From positions 1-28,656 of the forward strand of contig JAEDHF010000006.1 of NCBI GenBank assembly GCA_016297165.1: a stretch of DNA of 28,656 nucleotides, in the 5' to 3' direction. The notes under the pieces were generated by a model. It searched no databases and was not told the origin of the DNA. It was given only the letters and a program-made list of their open reading frames with translations. Positions 14,581 to 21,870 of this stretch are shown here, in pieces. Position 1 is the stretch's first letter, and each line of letters starts with the position of its first letter. Source of the stretch: Oscillospiraceae bacterium (GTDB lineage Bacteria; Bacillota; Clostridia; Oscillospirales; Ruminococcaceae). Position numbers and translations under genes: made by a program.

Positions 14581-15342
14581 ATGGCAATTCTTGAAGTCAG
14601 AAATCTTTCAAAAAGCTTCGACGGCTTCGACGTTTTAAAGGATATATCCTTCGACGTTGAAAAGGGGCAGGTAGTATCCATTATTGGGCCCTCGGGAAGC
14701 GGAAAATCCACTCTTTTAAGGTGCATCAACCAGTTTGAAAAAGCGGACGGCGGCTCTATAAATATATGCGGACAGGATATGCTCGTAAAAAACGAAAAGG
14801 GTAAGACCGTTTATGCTCCCCCGAAGGTTCTCCACGAGCTCCGTATGAAAATCGGGCTGGTGTTCCAGAACTTTAACCTTTTCCCCCACATGTCGGTACT
14901 CCGTAACATTACCGAAGCGCCTATGACGGTACTGAAGCAGGACAAGAAAACCGCAGAGGAAAACGCTTTGCGGCTGCTAAAGAAAATGGGGCTTGAAAAT
15001 AAGGCGAACGAGTATCCCTGTAACCTTTCGGGCGGTCAGCAGCAGCGTGTATCAATAGCAAGAGCCCTTGCCCTAAGCCCCGAGGTACTTTTCTTCGACG
15101 AGCCTACCTCTGCCCTCGACCCCGAGCTTACGGGAGAGATACTTAAGGTTATTAAGAGCCTTGCGGAAGAGAATATGACTATGGTTATCGTTACCCACGA
15201 AATGAGCTTCGCTCACGATATTTCCGACAGGGTAATCTTTATGGACGAGGGATATATTATCGAAAACGGTACTCCCGAGGAGGTTTTCGAGCATTCCGAC
15301 AACGAAAGAACAAAACAGTTCCTCGAACGCTATCATTCATAA
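14581..15342 (+). CDS. Polar amino-acid ABC importer, ATP-binding protein (GlnQ type)
   Basis: ATPase that powers the importer. The protein has 253 residues. Walker A GPSGSGKST is at 36-44, a Q-loop is in VFQNFNLFPHMSV, the ABC signature is LSGGQQQR, Walker B is VLFFDEPTSALD, and the switch histidine is in IVTHEMSFA. Sequence and length are those of the GlnQ/HisP branch. It follows the permease by 21 bases with an AAAGGAAGG site, and is followed by a terminator. It completes a binding protein-permease-ATPase set. Confidence 0.95.
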   Translation: MAILEVRNLSKSFDGFDVLKDISFDVEKGQVVSIIGPSGSGKSTLLRCINQFEKADGGSINICGQDMLVKNEKGKTVYAPPKVLHELRMKIGLVFQNFNLFPHMSVLRNITEAPMTVLKQDKKTAEENALRLLKKMGLENKANEYPCNLSGGQQQRVSIARALALSPEVLFFDEPTSALDPELTGEILKVIKSLAEENMTMVIVTHEMSFAHDISDRVIFMDEGYIIENGTPEEVFEHSDNERTKQFLERYHS

Positions 15343-15346
15343 AAAT

Positions 15347-15380
15347 AAGCCGTATGCCTTTTAACGGGCGTACGGCTTTT
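15347..15380 (+). terminator. Terminator of the importer operon
   Basis: AAGCCGTATGCC, an 8-base loop, GGCGTACGGCTT then TT: a 12-pair stem (one wobble) starting 4 bases after the ATPase stop. Confidence 0.88.
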
Positions 15381-15424
15381 GTGTTTTGAGAGACTTTCAG
15401 ACTATTGAGAAATTATGAGACTTT

Positions 15425-15465
15425 TGGGGTTTCACCCCAAACCCCACAAGCCTTTGAAAAGGCTT
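15425..15465. repeat. Two adjacent short inverted repeats
   Basis: TGGGGTTT (15425-15432) with AAACCCCA (15439-15446), then AAGCCTTT (15448-15455) with AAAGGCTT (15458-15465): two perfect 8-base hairpins one base apart, outside any gene. Compact double hairpins like this can be dispersed intergenic elements, which cannot be judged from one copy. Confidence 0.5.
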
Positions 15466-15525
15466 GACCTAAACTTATGTTTTTATTGAGAATATTATTA
15501 TGGGCGGAAAAAAGAATAAAAAATT

Positions 15526-15550
15526 AAAGCCCGACTTGTAATCGGGCTTT
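15526..15550 (-). terminator. Terminator after tRNA-Ser
   Basis: On the minus strand AAAGCCCGA, 7-base loop, TCGGGCTTT then AATTTTTTATT. A second hairpin, CCGGC/GCCGG (15558-15572), lies between it and the tRNA end. Confidence 0.88.
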
Positions 15551-15572
15551 ATTGGGTCCGGCACTTCGCCGG

Positions 15573-15663
15573 TGGCGGAAAGAAAGGGATTCGAACCCTT
15601 GAACGGGATTAACCGTTACACGATTTCCAATCGTGCGCCTTAGACCAGCTCAGCCATCTTTCC
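15573..15663 (-). tRNA. tRNA-Ser, anticodon GGA
   Basis: A class II tRNA of 91 bases with encoded CCA. The acceptor GGAAAGA pairs with TCTTTCC and the discriminator is G. The anticodon stem CACGA/TCGTG encloses the loop TTGGAAA, anticodon GGA, reading TCC/TCT. A long variable arm (AACGGTTAATCCCGTT) is typical of serine tRNA. The T arm is AGGGTTCGAATCCCT. Confidence 0.97.
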
Positions 15664-15676
15664 GGATAGCTTAATC

Positions 15677-15705
15677 ATTATATCAGATAAATCAATATTT
15701 GTCAA
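15677..15705 (-). promoter_or_regulatory. tRNA-Ser promoter
   Basis: Minus-strand TTGACA (15700-15705), 17 bases, TATAAT (15677-15682): a perfect consensus ending 13 bases before the tRNA 5' end. Confidence 0.92.
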
Positions 15706-15764
15706 TCCCTTTTCAGAAAAAAGTTGAAATTTATTGATTTTTGTATAACAATAAAGCCGATTTC

Positions 15765-17057
15765 CTATGAAAGCATTCTGTCCAATAGGTCACAGCCCTC
15801 GTCGCTCACAGGAATTACGGGAATACCGAGCTTCTCCCTCACCTCGCTAAGGGTAACGTCATCAAGAAAAATATCTTCGTCCGCCTTAAGCATATTCTTC
15901 GGGATAAAGACCGCCTCGCCCAGCTCGTCTCTATGAGCGGAAAGGCATTTTAAAAGGTCGCCCCCCGTAACAAGCCCCGAAACGGTAACCGTCTCCCCGA
16001 AAAACTCGTTTTTTACGGGGAATATCCCTAATTTAAGGGCAGGCAGCTTCTCGCTGAGCTTTTCCGAAAGCTCCCTCATAAGAGGCTCGGAAAGAGTACC
16101 GGTAGCGAAGGAAAATTTCCTCTCGCCGCCCTCATACTCCGCTTCGGAAAGGGCTTCGAGAAAGCTCTCCCGATAGTAGGTCCACATTCCCACACCGTTT
16201 TCATACTGATCGTAGGATTCGTAATAACTGCCCTCGGGCATAGGCATTTCAGCGGTAACAAAGAACTCGTCCGCAGGAAAAACCACTCTCTCGCCGTATT
16301 TTTCCAGCATCTTCTCCCCGAAGCTGTTGATTATTTCTATAGTTTCCCTTGCGGTTTCCTTGTTGTGAAGTTCAATTTTCGGCAAGCCCTCACGATATTT
16401 CGTAGCCCCGAAGGGTACAACCGCTATGGATTTAACGGCAGGATAAAGGGCAGTAAGGTCGGAAAGGGTCTTTTTAAGCTCCTCTCCGTCGTTTATGCCC
16501 CGACAAAGCACAATCTGGCAATTCATGGTAATTCCGCCCTTCGCCATCATATCTATATAGCGAAGTACCTCTCCTGCGAAACGATTGTTGAGCATTTTAC
16601 AGCGAAGCTCAGGGTTTGTTGTATGAACGGAAACGTTAACGTTAAGCTTCATTTTTATGATACGCTCTATATCCTCCTCGGAAAGGTTGGTGAGGGTGAT
16701 ATAGTTGCCCTGGAGAAAGCTTAAACGGCTGTCATCGTCCTTAAAATAGAGAGTGTCTCTCATGCCCTTGGGAAGCTGGTCGATAAAGCAGAAAATGCAC
16801 TTATTGCGGCAGCTTTTCTTCTCATCCATAAGATAGGTTTCGAAATTAAGCCCGATATCGTCGTAATCGTCCTTCTTTTTCACCTTAACCTTACGGGTTA
16901 CGAGGTTAAGCTCAAGCACACGGTCATAGCAGTAAAACCCGTAGTCAAGGGTATCGTTTATGGGGTGGCCGTTTATTTCGGCGAGGGTTTCTCCTGCCTT
17001 AACTCCTGCCTTAGCGGCGGGAGAGCGAGGGGTTACGGATTTTATGAGTACTGCCAT
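15765..17057 (-). CDS. PDZ / radical SAM / DUF512 protein
   Basis: Conserved in Firmicutes and Cyanobacteria; function unknown. The protein has 430 residues. A PDZ-like domain at about 1-55 has the SPAAKAGVKAGETLAEING loop. A radical SAM-type cluster motif C-x3-C-x2-C follows at Cys83, Cys87 and Cys90 (CRNKCIFCF). A radical SAM-like barrel region runs to about 270 (VNVSVHTTNPELR, GGITMNCQIVLCRGIND), and the DUF512 C-terminal region ends the protein (FATGTLSEPLMREL, VSGLVTGGDLLKCL). The motif indicates a 4Fe-4S/SAM enzyme, but the substrate is unknown. It starts ATG with GAAAGGAT upstream. It follows rpmF after a hairpin terminator and shows no promoter of its own, so read-through is likely. 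Confidence 0.9.
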   Translation of the reverse strand: MAVLIKSVTPRSPAAKAGVKAGETLAEINGHPINDTLDYGFYCYDRVLELNLVTRKVKVKKKDDYDDIGLNFETYLMDEKKSCRNKCIFCFIDQLPKGMRDTLYFKDDDSRLSFLQGNYITLTNLSEEDIERIIKMKLNVNVSVHTTNPELRCKMLNNRFAGEVLRYIDMMAKGGITMNCQIVLCRGINDGEELKKTLSDLTALYPAVKSIAVVPFGATKYREGLPKIELHNKETARETIEIINSFGEKMLEKYGERVVFPADEFFVTAEMPMPEGSYYESYDQYENGVGMWTYYRESFLEALSEAEYEGGERKFSFATGTLSEPLMRELSEKLSEKLPALKLGIFPVKNEFFGETVTVSGLVTGGDLLKCLSAHRDELGEAVFIPKNMLKADEDIFLDDVTLSEVREKLGIPVIPVSDEGCDLLDRMLS

Positions 17058-17085
17058 AGCTTATCCTTTCTTTCGGGTAAAATAA

Positions 17086-17113
17086 GACAGCAGTACCGAT
17101 TGGCACTGCTGTC
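17086..17113 (-). terminator. Terminator after rpmF
   Basis: Minus-strand GACAGCAGTGCC, loop AATC, GGTACTGCTGTC then TTATTTTA: a 12-pair stem with one G-T pair, between rpmF and the DUF512 gene. Confidence 0.85.
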
Positions 17114-17135
17114 ATAAGTTCATGTGTTATCGGGC

Positions 17136-17321
17136 TTAAGCTTCGCTGTGAGCGATAACTTCCTTACCCTTGTAATAACCACAGTTGCCGCATACCTGGT
17201 GAGGCATCTTAAGCTCACCGCAGTTTGTGCAGCGTGAGAAAGCAGGTGCAGATAACTTCCATACCTGTGAACGTCTCTTATCTCTTCTTGCCTTAGAAAC
17301 TTTTCTCTTCGGAACTGCCAT
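17136..17321 (-). CDS. rpmF: 50S ribosomal protein L32
   Basis: Zinc-binding small protein of the large ribosomal subunit. The protein has 61 residues, starting MAVPKRKVSKARRDKRRS, with the zinc ribbon Cys31-x2-Cys34 and Cys44-x2-Cys47 (CTNCGE...CGNCGYY); all four cysteines are kept, so this is the zinc-containing form. I chose ATG at 17319-17321 because the conserved MAVPKRK begins there and GGGAGGT lies 7 bases upstream; a GTG nine bases earlier overlaps the ribosome site. The usual upstream partner yceD (DUF177) is absent. The gene has its own promoter. Confidence 0.97.
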   Translation of the reverse strand: MAVPKRKVSKARRDKRRSQVWKLSAPAFSRCTNCGELKMPHQVCGNCGYYKGKEVIAHSEA

Positions 17322-17358
17322 TATTCGCACCTCCCTCTGAATTCAGCGATATTTATGA

Positions 17359-17378
17359 TTCGGTAACTATATACCGAA
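17359..17378 (-). promoter_or_regulatory. Inverted repeat in the rpmF leader
   Basis: TTCGGTA, 6 bases, TACCGAA: a perfect 7-pair hairpin in the untranslated leader between the promoter and the rpmF ribosome site. It might serve autogenous control, but no match to a known leader is recognised. Confidence 0.4.
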
Positions 17379-17393
17379 ATTGGCACGGTTTAT

Positions 17394-17422
17394 AGTATAT
17401 CATAACAATACCGCTTTGTCAA
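17394..17422 (-). promoter_or_regulatory. rpmF promoter
   Basis: Minus-strand TTGACA (17417-17422), 17 bases, TATACT (17394-17399), just after the stop of the upstream P-loop gene. Confidence 0.9.
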
Positions 17423-17428
17423 TAGTAA

Positions 17429-17830
17429 TTAAAGATATTTTTTTAATGTTTCGGGGAAATCGGCAACATCAGCAGAAATTGTGAAAATTACGTTAACATT
17501 TTCAGTAATTGCGGCAATTCTGTCAGCCATTTTTCCTACTTCTTCGAGGTCTCTGCCTACGATTCTTAATGTACCGTCAATAAAAATATCGGTTATGTCA
17601 TAGTTGGAAGCGAGCATTCCTGCAACGAAACCGTACATATCGTCATAGTCGCCGATTTTGTAGTCTTCGATATTGATTAAACGGATTTTGTGGTAAATGT
17701 CTATGTTCAGGGACGAACCGTACTGAATAGCAACAACATTACCGTTACTTTCCTTTTCTGCAGTATGGATTGCGTCAATTAAAGTCTTAGTCTTGCCTGA
17801 ACCCTTTTTTCCTGCGATTAATTTTACCAT
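17429..17830 (-). CDS. Small P-loop NTPase-like protein, function unknown
   Basis: Not recognised beyond the fold. The protein has 133 residues with a clean Walker A at 7-14 (GKKGSGKT) directly after the first strand (VKLIAG), a possible Walker B strand DIFIDG at 81-86, and a last strand VNVIFTISAD at 112-121. This is the minimal order of a RecA/ASCE-like core with little else. There is no membrane segment and no DNA-binding motif. It starts ATG with GGAGGA upstream. It lies between pgi and rpmF and is separated from pgi by two hairpins. No independent promoter is evident, so it may be expressed by read-through from pgi. A regulatory or housekeeping nucleotide-binding role is possible but unproven. 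Confidence 0.78.
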   Translation of the reverse strand: MVKLIAGKKGSGKTKTLIDAIHTAEKESNGNVVAIQYGSSLNIDIYHKIRLINIEDYKIGDYDDMYGFVAGMLASNYDITDIFIDGTLRIVGRDLEEVGKMADRIAAITENVNVIFTISADVADFPETLKKYL

Positions 17831-17858
17831 GGTAATATCCTCCGATTTTATTTATTAA

Positions 17859-17903
17859 AGGGGTATTGCCCCTATCAAGGGTTCCGCAGTACTGCGAAAC
17901 CCT
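17859..17903 (-). terminator. Two hairpins after pgi
   Basis: First, AGGGTT-CGCAGTACTGCG-AACCCT (17878-17903, one mismatch between the arms). Then AGGGG, loop CAATA, CCCCT (17859-17873) followed by TTAATAAAT. Together they are a probable, somewhat leaky terminator 12 bases after the pgi stop. Confidence 0.6.
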
Positions 17904-17914
17904 GATTGACCTGA

Positions 17915-19252
17915 TTAGTTAAGCTTCGCTTCGAGGGCAGCCTTAGCGCTTTCATAGCCGGGCTTTCCGAGGAGAGCGAACATATTCTTCTTATAGCTTT
18001 CTACGCCGGGCTGGTCGAAGGGGTTAACGCCCATCATATAGCCGGAGATAGCGCAAGCCTTTTCGAAGAAATAAATCATAAAGCCAAGCTCGGTTTCGTT
18101 AAGCTCGGGAACCTCGAGAATAACGTTGGGAACGCCGCCCTCGGTATGAGCGAGGATAGTTCCCTCGAAGGCCTTACGGTTTACTACCGACATATTCTGG
18201 TCGGAGAGGAAGTTAAGACCGTCCATATTTGCAGGGTCTGCGTCAATATAGAAGTCCTTCTGTGCCTTTCCGACATTTACAACAGTCTCAAAGAGAAGCT
18301 TTGAGCCGTCCTGAATGAACTGACCGAGAGAGTGAAGGTCGGTGGAGAAAACTGCGCTTGTGGGGAAAATGCCCTTTCCGTCCTTGCCTTCGCTTTCGCC
18401 GAAGAGCTGCTTGAACCATTCGTTCATCATAGCGAAGGAGGGCTCGTAGGCAACGAGCATTTCTGCCACCTTACCCTTACGGTAAAGAATATTTCTGATT
18501 GCTGCGTACTTGTAGCAGTCGTTCTTGTTGATATCGGGGTCGTTGAAGCTGTTCATAGCTTCTCTTGCGCCTGCCATAAGAGCGTCGATATCACAGCCTG
18601 CAACAGCGATAGGTAAAAGACCTACTGCGGTAAGAACAGAGAAACGTCCGCCGATATTGTCGGCAATTACGAAGGTTTCGTAGCCCATCTTATCAGAGAG
18701 CTCCTTAAGAGTTCCTCTTGCCTTGTCTGTTGTAGCGTAGATACGCTCCTTAGCGCCCTCGACACCGTAGCGTTCTTCAAGAAGCTTCTTGAAAACTCTG
18801 AAGGCGAGAGCGGGCTCGGTTGTTGTACCCGACTTGGAAATTACGTTTACCGAGAAATCCCTTCCCTCTACGAGTGAAATAACCTCGTTAAGATAGGTGG
18901 GGCTTATGGTGTTGCCGATAAAGTAGATATCGGGGGTATCCTTCTTTAAGGAGTTATAAAGGTTGGATTTAAGGGCTTCGATAGCTGCTCTTGCTCCGAG
19001 GTAGGAGCCGCCGATACCGATAACGATTAAAACCTCGCTGTTTTTCTTGATTTTTTCTGCGGCAGCCTTAATTCTTACGAATTCCTCCTTGTCGTAGTCT
19101 TCGGGAAGACTTACCCAGCCAAGGAAGTCGCTTCCGGGGCCGTTCTTCGCCTTTAAGGTTTCGTGAGCGGCAGTTACGGCAGGCTGAATAGCTGCGTACT
19201 CATGCTCGCCGATAAAGCTGCTTAAATGCTTGCAGTTTAATTTAAGTGCCAT
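17915..19252 (-). CDS. pgi: Glucose-6-phosphate isomerase
   Basis: Interconverts glucose-6-phosphate and fructose-6-phosphate in glycolysis/gluconeogenesis. The protein has 445 residues, the short Firmicute form (about 450). Motifs: GIGGSYLGARAAIEAL for phosphate binding, VISKSGTTTEPA, signature 1 DNIGGRFSVLTAVGLLPIA, the catalytic Glu region NEWFKQLFGESEGKDG, and signature 2 PFDQPGVESYKKN near the C-terminus. It begins ATG and has its own promoter. The small P-loop gene follows. Confidence 0.97.
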   Translation of the reverse strand: MALKLNCKHLSSFIGEHEYAAIQPAVTAAHETLKAKNGPGSDFLGWVSLPEDYDKEEFVRIKAAAEKIKKNSEVLIVIGIGGSYLGARAAIEALKSNLYNSLKKDTPDIYFIGNTISPTYLNEVISLVEGRDFSVNVISKSGTTTEPALAFRVFKKLLEERYGVEGAKERIYATTDKARGTLKELSDKMGYETFVIADNIGGRFSVLTAVGLLPIAVAGCDIDALMAGAREAMNSFNDPDINKNDCYKYAAIRNILYRKGKVAEMLVAYEPSFAMMNEWFKQLFGESEGKDGKGIFPTSAVFSTDLHSLGQFIQDGSKLLFETVVNVGKAQKDFYIDADPANMDGLNFLSDQNMSVVNRKAFEGTILAHTEGGVPNVILEVPELNETELGFMIYFFEKACAISGYMMGVNPFDQPGVESYKKNMFALLGKPGYESAKAALEAKLN

Positions 19253-19322
19253 TTTTCTTAATTTTCCCTTCCATAATACTATTACTTTTGTTCTACAAAA
19301 ACCTACTGTCTATGTAATAAAC

Positions 19323-19351
19323 ATTATACCGTAAAGTTAGAATTTTTGCAA
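19323..19351 (-). promoter_or_regulatory. pgi promoter
   Basis: Minus-strand TTGCAA (19346-19351), 17 bases, TATAAT (19323-19328), about 70 bases before the pgi ATG. Confidence 0.85.
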
Positions 19352-19482
19352 GTTATTATTTAAAAGTAGCTATATATTTGTCGGAAATATAGAAAAAAGA
19401 GGCTTAGCTTTGTGCAGTTTTTCGTAAACAGGTCACAATTTTTCCTTTTATAGTCGGCGGTAAAATTTTTACGGAAAACTGC

Positions 19483-19511
19483 TTGACAGCGCGGCGTAAC
19501 TATGCTATAAT
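19483..19511 (+). promoter_or_regulatory. rpmE promoter
   Basis: TTGACA (19483-19488), 17 bases, TATAAT (19506-19511): a perfect consensus, leaving a leader of about 60 bases. Confidence 0.93.
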
Positions 19512-19577
19512 AATTTCTCGGACAGTCATTGGGTTGCTCCCCATTGATTTAAATATGAGTATAAAGGCGGTGACAGC

Positions 19578-19781
19578 ATGAAAGACGGTATCCATCCCAG
19601 CTATGAAGCAACAACAATCAAGTGCGCTTGCGGTAACGTAATCGAAACACGTTCCACAAAGAAGGACATTAAGGTAGAAATCTGCTCAAAGTGCCACCCC
19701 TTCTTCACAGGTAAGCAGAAGCTTGTTGACGCAGGCGGACGTGTAGATAAGTTCAAGAAGAAGTACAATCTTGGTAAGTAA
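19578..19781 (+). CDS. rpmE: 50S ribosomal protein L31 (zinc form)
   Basis: Large-subunit ribosomal protein of 67 residues starting MKDGIHPSYEATTIKCACGN. The zinc ligands are Cys16-x-Cys18 and Cys36-x2-Cys39, so this is the Cys-containing (RpmE) form used when zinc is sufficient, not the zinc-free YtiA form. The C-terminal HPFFTGKQKLVDAGGRVDKF is typical. It is a single gene with its own promoter and terminator. The ATG follows GGCGGTG. Confidence 0.97.
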   Translation: MKDGIHPSYEATTIKCACGNVIETRSTKKDIKVEICSKCHPFFTGKQKLVDAGGRVDKFKKKYNLGK

Positions 19782-19800
19782 TTGTTTCAAAAACAAAAGG

Positions 19801-19831
19801 AATGCAGCAGCTTAAGGCTACTGCATTTTTT
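19801..19831 (+). terminator. Terminator after rpmE
   Basis: AATGCAG-C-AGC, loop TTAAG, GCT-A-CTGCATT then T run: 10 pairs with one mismatch, 19 bases after the stop. Confidence 0.9.
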
Positions 19832-19847
19832 CTTTAATAAATAACAG

Positions 19848-19875
19848 CTCCCGAAGCCTGTAAAGACTTCGGGAG
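19848..19875 (-). terminator. Terminator of the fapA-like/ABC/EAL-HDOD group
   Basis: CTCCCGAAG/CTTCGGGAG, a perfect 9-pair stem 12 bases after the EAL-HDOD stop; the trailing minus-strand sequence is T-rich but broken (CTGTTATTTATT). Confidence 0.7.
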
Positions 19876-19887
19876 ATATTTTGTCTG

Positions 19888-21111
19888 TCAGTTTCCGAAT
19901 TTTCCGTATTTTCTTACGAAAGTAAGAGCGTTCGTATATTCGATAGCTAAAACATCAAGGTTGATATTACATGAAACCGCATACATAAACACCTTATCCC
20001 ATTCTCCGTTTTCATAGCTGCAGGCAAGGTGGAAGATATCGCTGAAAATGCCGTCGCCTGTGATACCCTTTTTGATTTCGTCGGAAACGGGCAGGTCGTC
20101 GAGAGCCTTAGAAAGAGCTTCATCGTCCTTACTTCCCGTAACGATAGAGATAAGTCCCATAAGATAAAGCTCGTTGCTTCGTGAGCCTACGCCGCCACCC
20201 GAATTACGGGAAATTCTCTCGCAGAAGCGGGCACGGAACAGGGCAAGACAGAGTATCTCGGTAGGAGTATTTCTGTTAAGACGCTGAAGTCCTACAAGGT
20301 ATATCCATTCCTTAAGCCTGTCGATACCGAGCATTACAAGTGCCTGATGAACGGTAGAAACCGTGTTGCCCTTATCGGCGCAAAGCTGGTTAATTACCTT
20401 TAAAAGCTTGATTGTAAGTACCGGGTCGGTAGAAATTACCGCTGAAATGTATTCGATATTGGGTTCGGGGCTGTATAAAAGCGCAAGAATCTGTAAAAAG
20501 GTCTTTATCATAGGACCGCCCGAACGCTTCGTTTCAAGAACGGGACGGGAGAAGAACTGCCCCGAAATATAGTCGATATCGAGCTCACGGGCAAGCTCAA
20601 ATTCTTCCTGGGTCTCCACATTTTCCGCCATAGCGGTCTTGCCTCTCTCGTGGCATTTCTTAACGGTAAGAGCGATATCGTCGGGGTCCTTTCCGATGCT
20701 GAATCTTATTACATCGGCGAAGTTAAAAAGCTCGGGATTTTCGGGATTATAGAGAATATCCGAAAGAGCGATTCTATAGCCTAAGCGCTTAAGCTTCATA
20801 CATTTCTGTAGGGTAGAAGGCTCCGCCAGCATTTCCGCAGAAACCTCGATAATAAGGCGCTCCTTTAAGAAAAGCTCGTTGAAGTTATTATCGAGAAGAA
20901 AGGGAGTAAACCTTATATATGCAATCCTGCCGTCGAAAACGGTATTCATATTATTCTTAAGATAGTCCTTCGCCTCGGTTACATCCTCCTCGGTAAGAAG
21001 GGCTATATCCCCGTCGGGATTCTTCTTGCTTGTGAATTTATAAAGCAGTTCATACATATCCGTTGCACCCGATTGATTGAATATCGGGCGTCTCGAAATA
21101 AGAAAACTCAT
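19888..21111 (-). CDS. EAL-like/HDOD signalling protein (YuxH type)
   Basis: The protein has 407 residues. The N-terminal half (about 1-195) resembles an EAL domain but lacks the catalytic set: YELLY stands where the EAL motif should be, the DDFG motif is reduced to LSDILYNPE, and the catalytic Lys strand is VIRFSIGKD. AENVETQEEFE and ISGQFFSRP, the positions of the late EAL motifs, remain recognisable. It is therefore probably not a c-di-GMP phosphodiesterase, though it may still bind ligand or protein. The C-terminal half (about 200-400) is an HDOD domain (IKLLKVINQ, VHQALVMLGIDRLKEWIYL), a regulatory HD-like domain without metal ligands. I chose ATG at 21109-21111, just before the domain start MSFLISRRPIF; an in-frame TTG at 21132 overlaps its GGAAGG site. 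Confidence 0.85.
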   Translation of the reverse strand: MSFLISRRPIFNQSGATDMYELLYKFTSKKNPDGDIALLTEEDVTEAKDYLKNNMNTVFDGRIAYIRFTPFLLDNNFNELFLKERLIIEVSAEMLAEPSTLQKCMKLKRLGYRIALSDILYNPENPELFNFADVIRFSIGKDPDDIALTVKKCHERGKTAMAENVETQEEFELARELDIDYISGQFFSRPVLETKRSGGPMIKTFLQILALLYSPEPNIEYISAVISTDPVLTIKLLKVINQLCADKGNTVSTVHQALVMLGIDRLKEWIYLVGLQRLNRNTPTEILCLALFRARFCERISRNSGGGVGSRSNELYLMGLISIVTGSKDDEALSKALDDLPVSDEIKKGITGDGIFSDIFHLACSYENGEWDKVFMYAVSCNINLDVLAIEYTNALTFVRKYGKFGN

Positions 21112-21147
21112 TATCCGGTTAATTCCTTCCAAAAATTAAGTATATTA

Positions 21148-21849
21148 TTACCATTCTATTTCCTCTACGGGAGTAGGGTTTTCGTTTACGGTAATTTCTC
21201 TTACCTTGCTGTTTTTAAGCCTGATAACCCTGTCTGCCATGGGTGAAATAGCGGAGTTATGGGTTACTAAAATAACCGTCATTCCGTTCTCACGACAGGT
21301 ATCCTGCAAAAGCTTAAGTATCATTTTACCCGTATTGTAGTCAAGTGCGCCCGTAGGCTCGTCACAAAGGAGAAGCTTTGGCTTTTTCGCTAAGGCTCTT
21401 GCGATAGCTACTCTCTGCTGTTCGCCGCCGGAAAGCTGCGCGGGAAAATTATCCAGCCTTTCGCCGAGGCCTACCTGCCTTAATATTTCCTCGGCAGGGA
21501 TAAAGTCCTTGCAGGTCTGCGCCGCAAGCTCAACATTTTCCTTGGCGGTAAGGTTCTGTATAAGATTATAGAACTGGAAAATAAAGCCGATTTCATAGCG
21601 GCGGTAGGTAATAAGCTCCTTTTTGCTGTAGGTGGCGATGTTTTTTCCGTCGATTATGATACTACCCTCGTCGATAGTATCCATACCGCCCAGCATATTA
21701 AGAACCGTAGTTTTTCCCGAGCCCGAGGGGCCGAGAACAATAGCAAACTCTCCCTTTTCTATATCAAAGGTTATTCCGTCGGAAGCGTTAATGGTAATTT
21801 CGCCCATTTTATAGCGCTTATAAACATCCTTAACCGACACAAAACTCAT
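21148..21849 (-). CDS. ABC transporter ATP-binding protein, LolD/MacB type, without permease
   Basis: The protein has 233 residues. Walker A GPSGSGKTT is at 40-48, a Q-loop is in FIFQFYNLIQNLT, the signature is LSGGEQQR, Walker B is LLLCDEPTGALD, and the H-loop is in VTHNSAI. The DEPTGALD and QFYNLI patterns put it with the MacB/LolD/FtsE-like exporters that act on lipoproteins, peptides or the cell envelope. The usual FtsX-type permease is not next to it: the neighbours are a DUF342 gene upstream (21 bases) and an EAL-HDOD gene downstream (36 bases). The permease is therefore elsewhere or the protein works differently. It starts ATG after AAAGGAAAG. Confidence 0.9.
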   Translation of the reverse strand: MSFVSVKDVYKRYKMGEITINASDGITFDIEKGEFAIVLGPSGSGKTTVLNMLGGMDTIDEGSIIIDGKNIATYSKKELITYRRYEIGFIFQFYNLIQNLTAKENVELAAQTCKDFIPAEEILRQVGLGERLDNFPAQLSGGEQQRVAIARALAKKPKLLLCDEPTGALDYNTGKMILKLLQDTCRENGMTVILVTHNSAISPMADRVIRLKNSKVREITVNENPTPVEEIEW

Positions 21850-21870
21850 TACTGGTCTTTCCTTTCAGCT

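Larger units (their letters stand above)
19253..19577. other. Divergent intergenic region pgi / rpmE
   Basis: 325 bases without a gene. It contains the pgi promoter (19323-19351, minus) and the rpmE promoter (19483-19511, plus). The rpmE leader (19512-19577) has an imperfect hairpin, TCATTGGG...CCCCATTGA (19526-19550 region), before a GGCGGTG ribosome site. An L31 autoregulatory leader is conceivable but not demonstrable. The AT-rich middle shows nothing else. Confidence 0.55.

Noticed and set aside
15499..15540. 13-codon open frame starting ATGGGCGGAAAAAAG
   Set aside because: It runs into the tRNA-Ser terminator, has no ribosome site and is likely chance.
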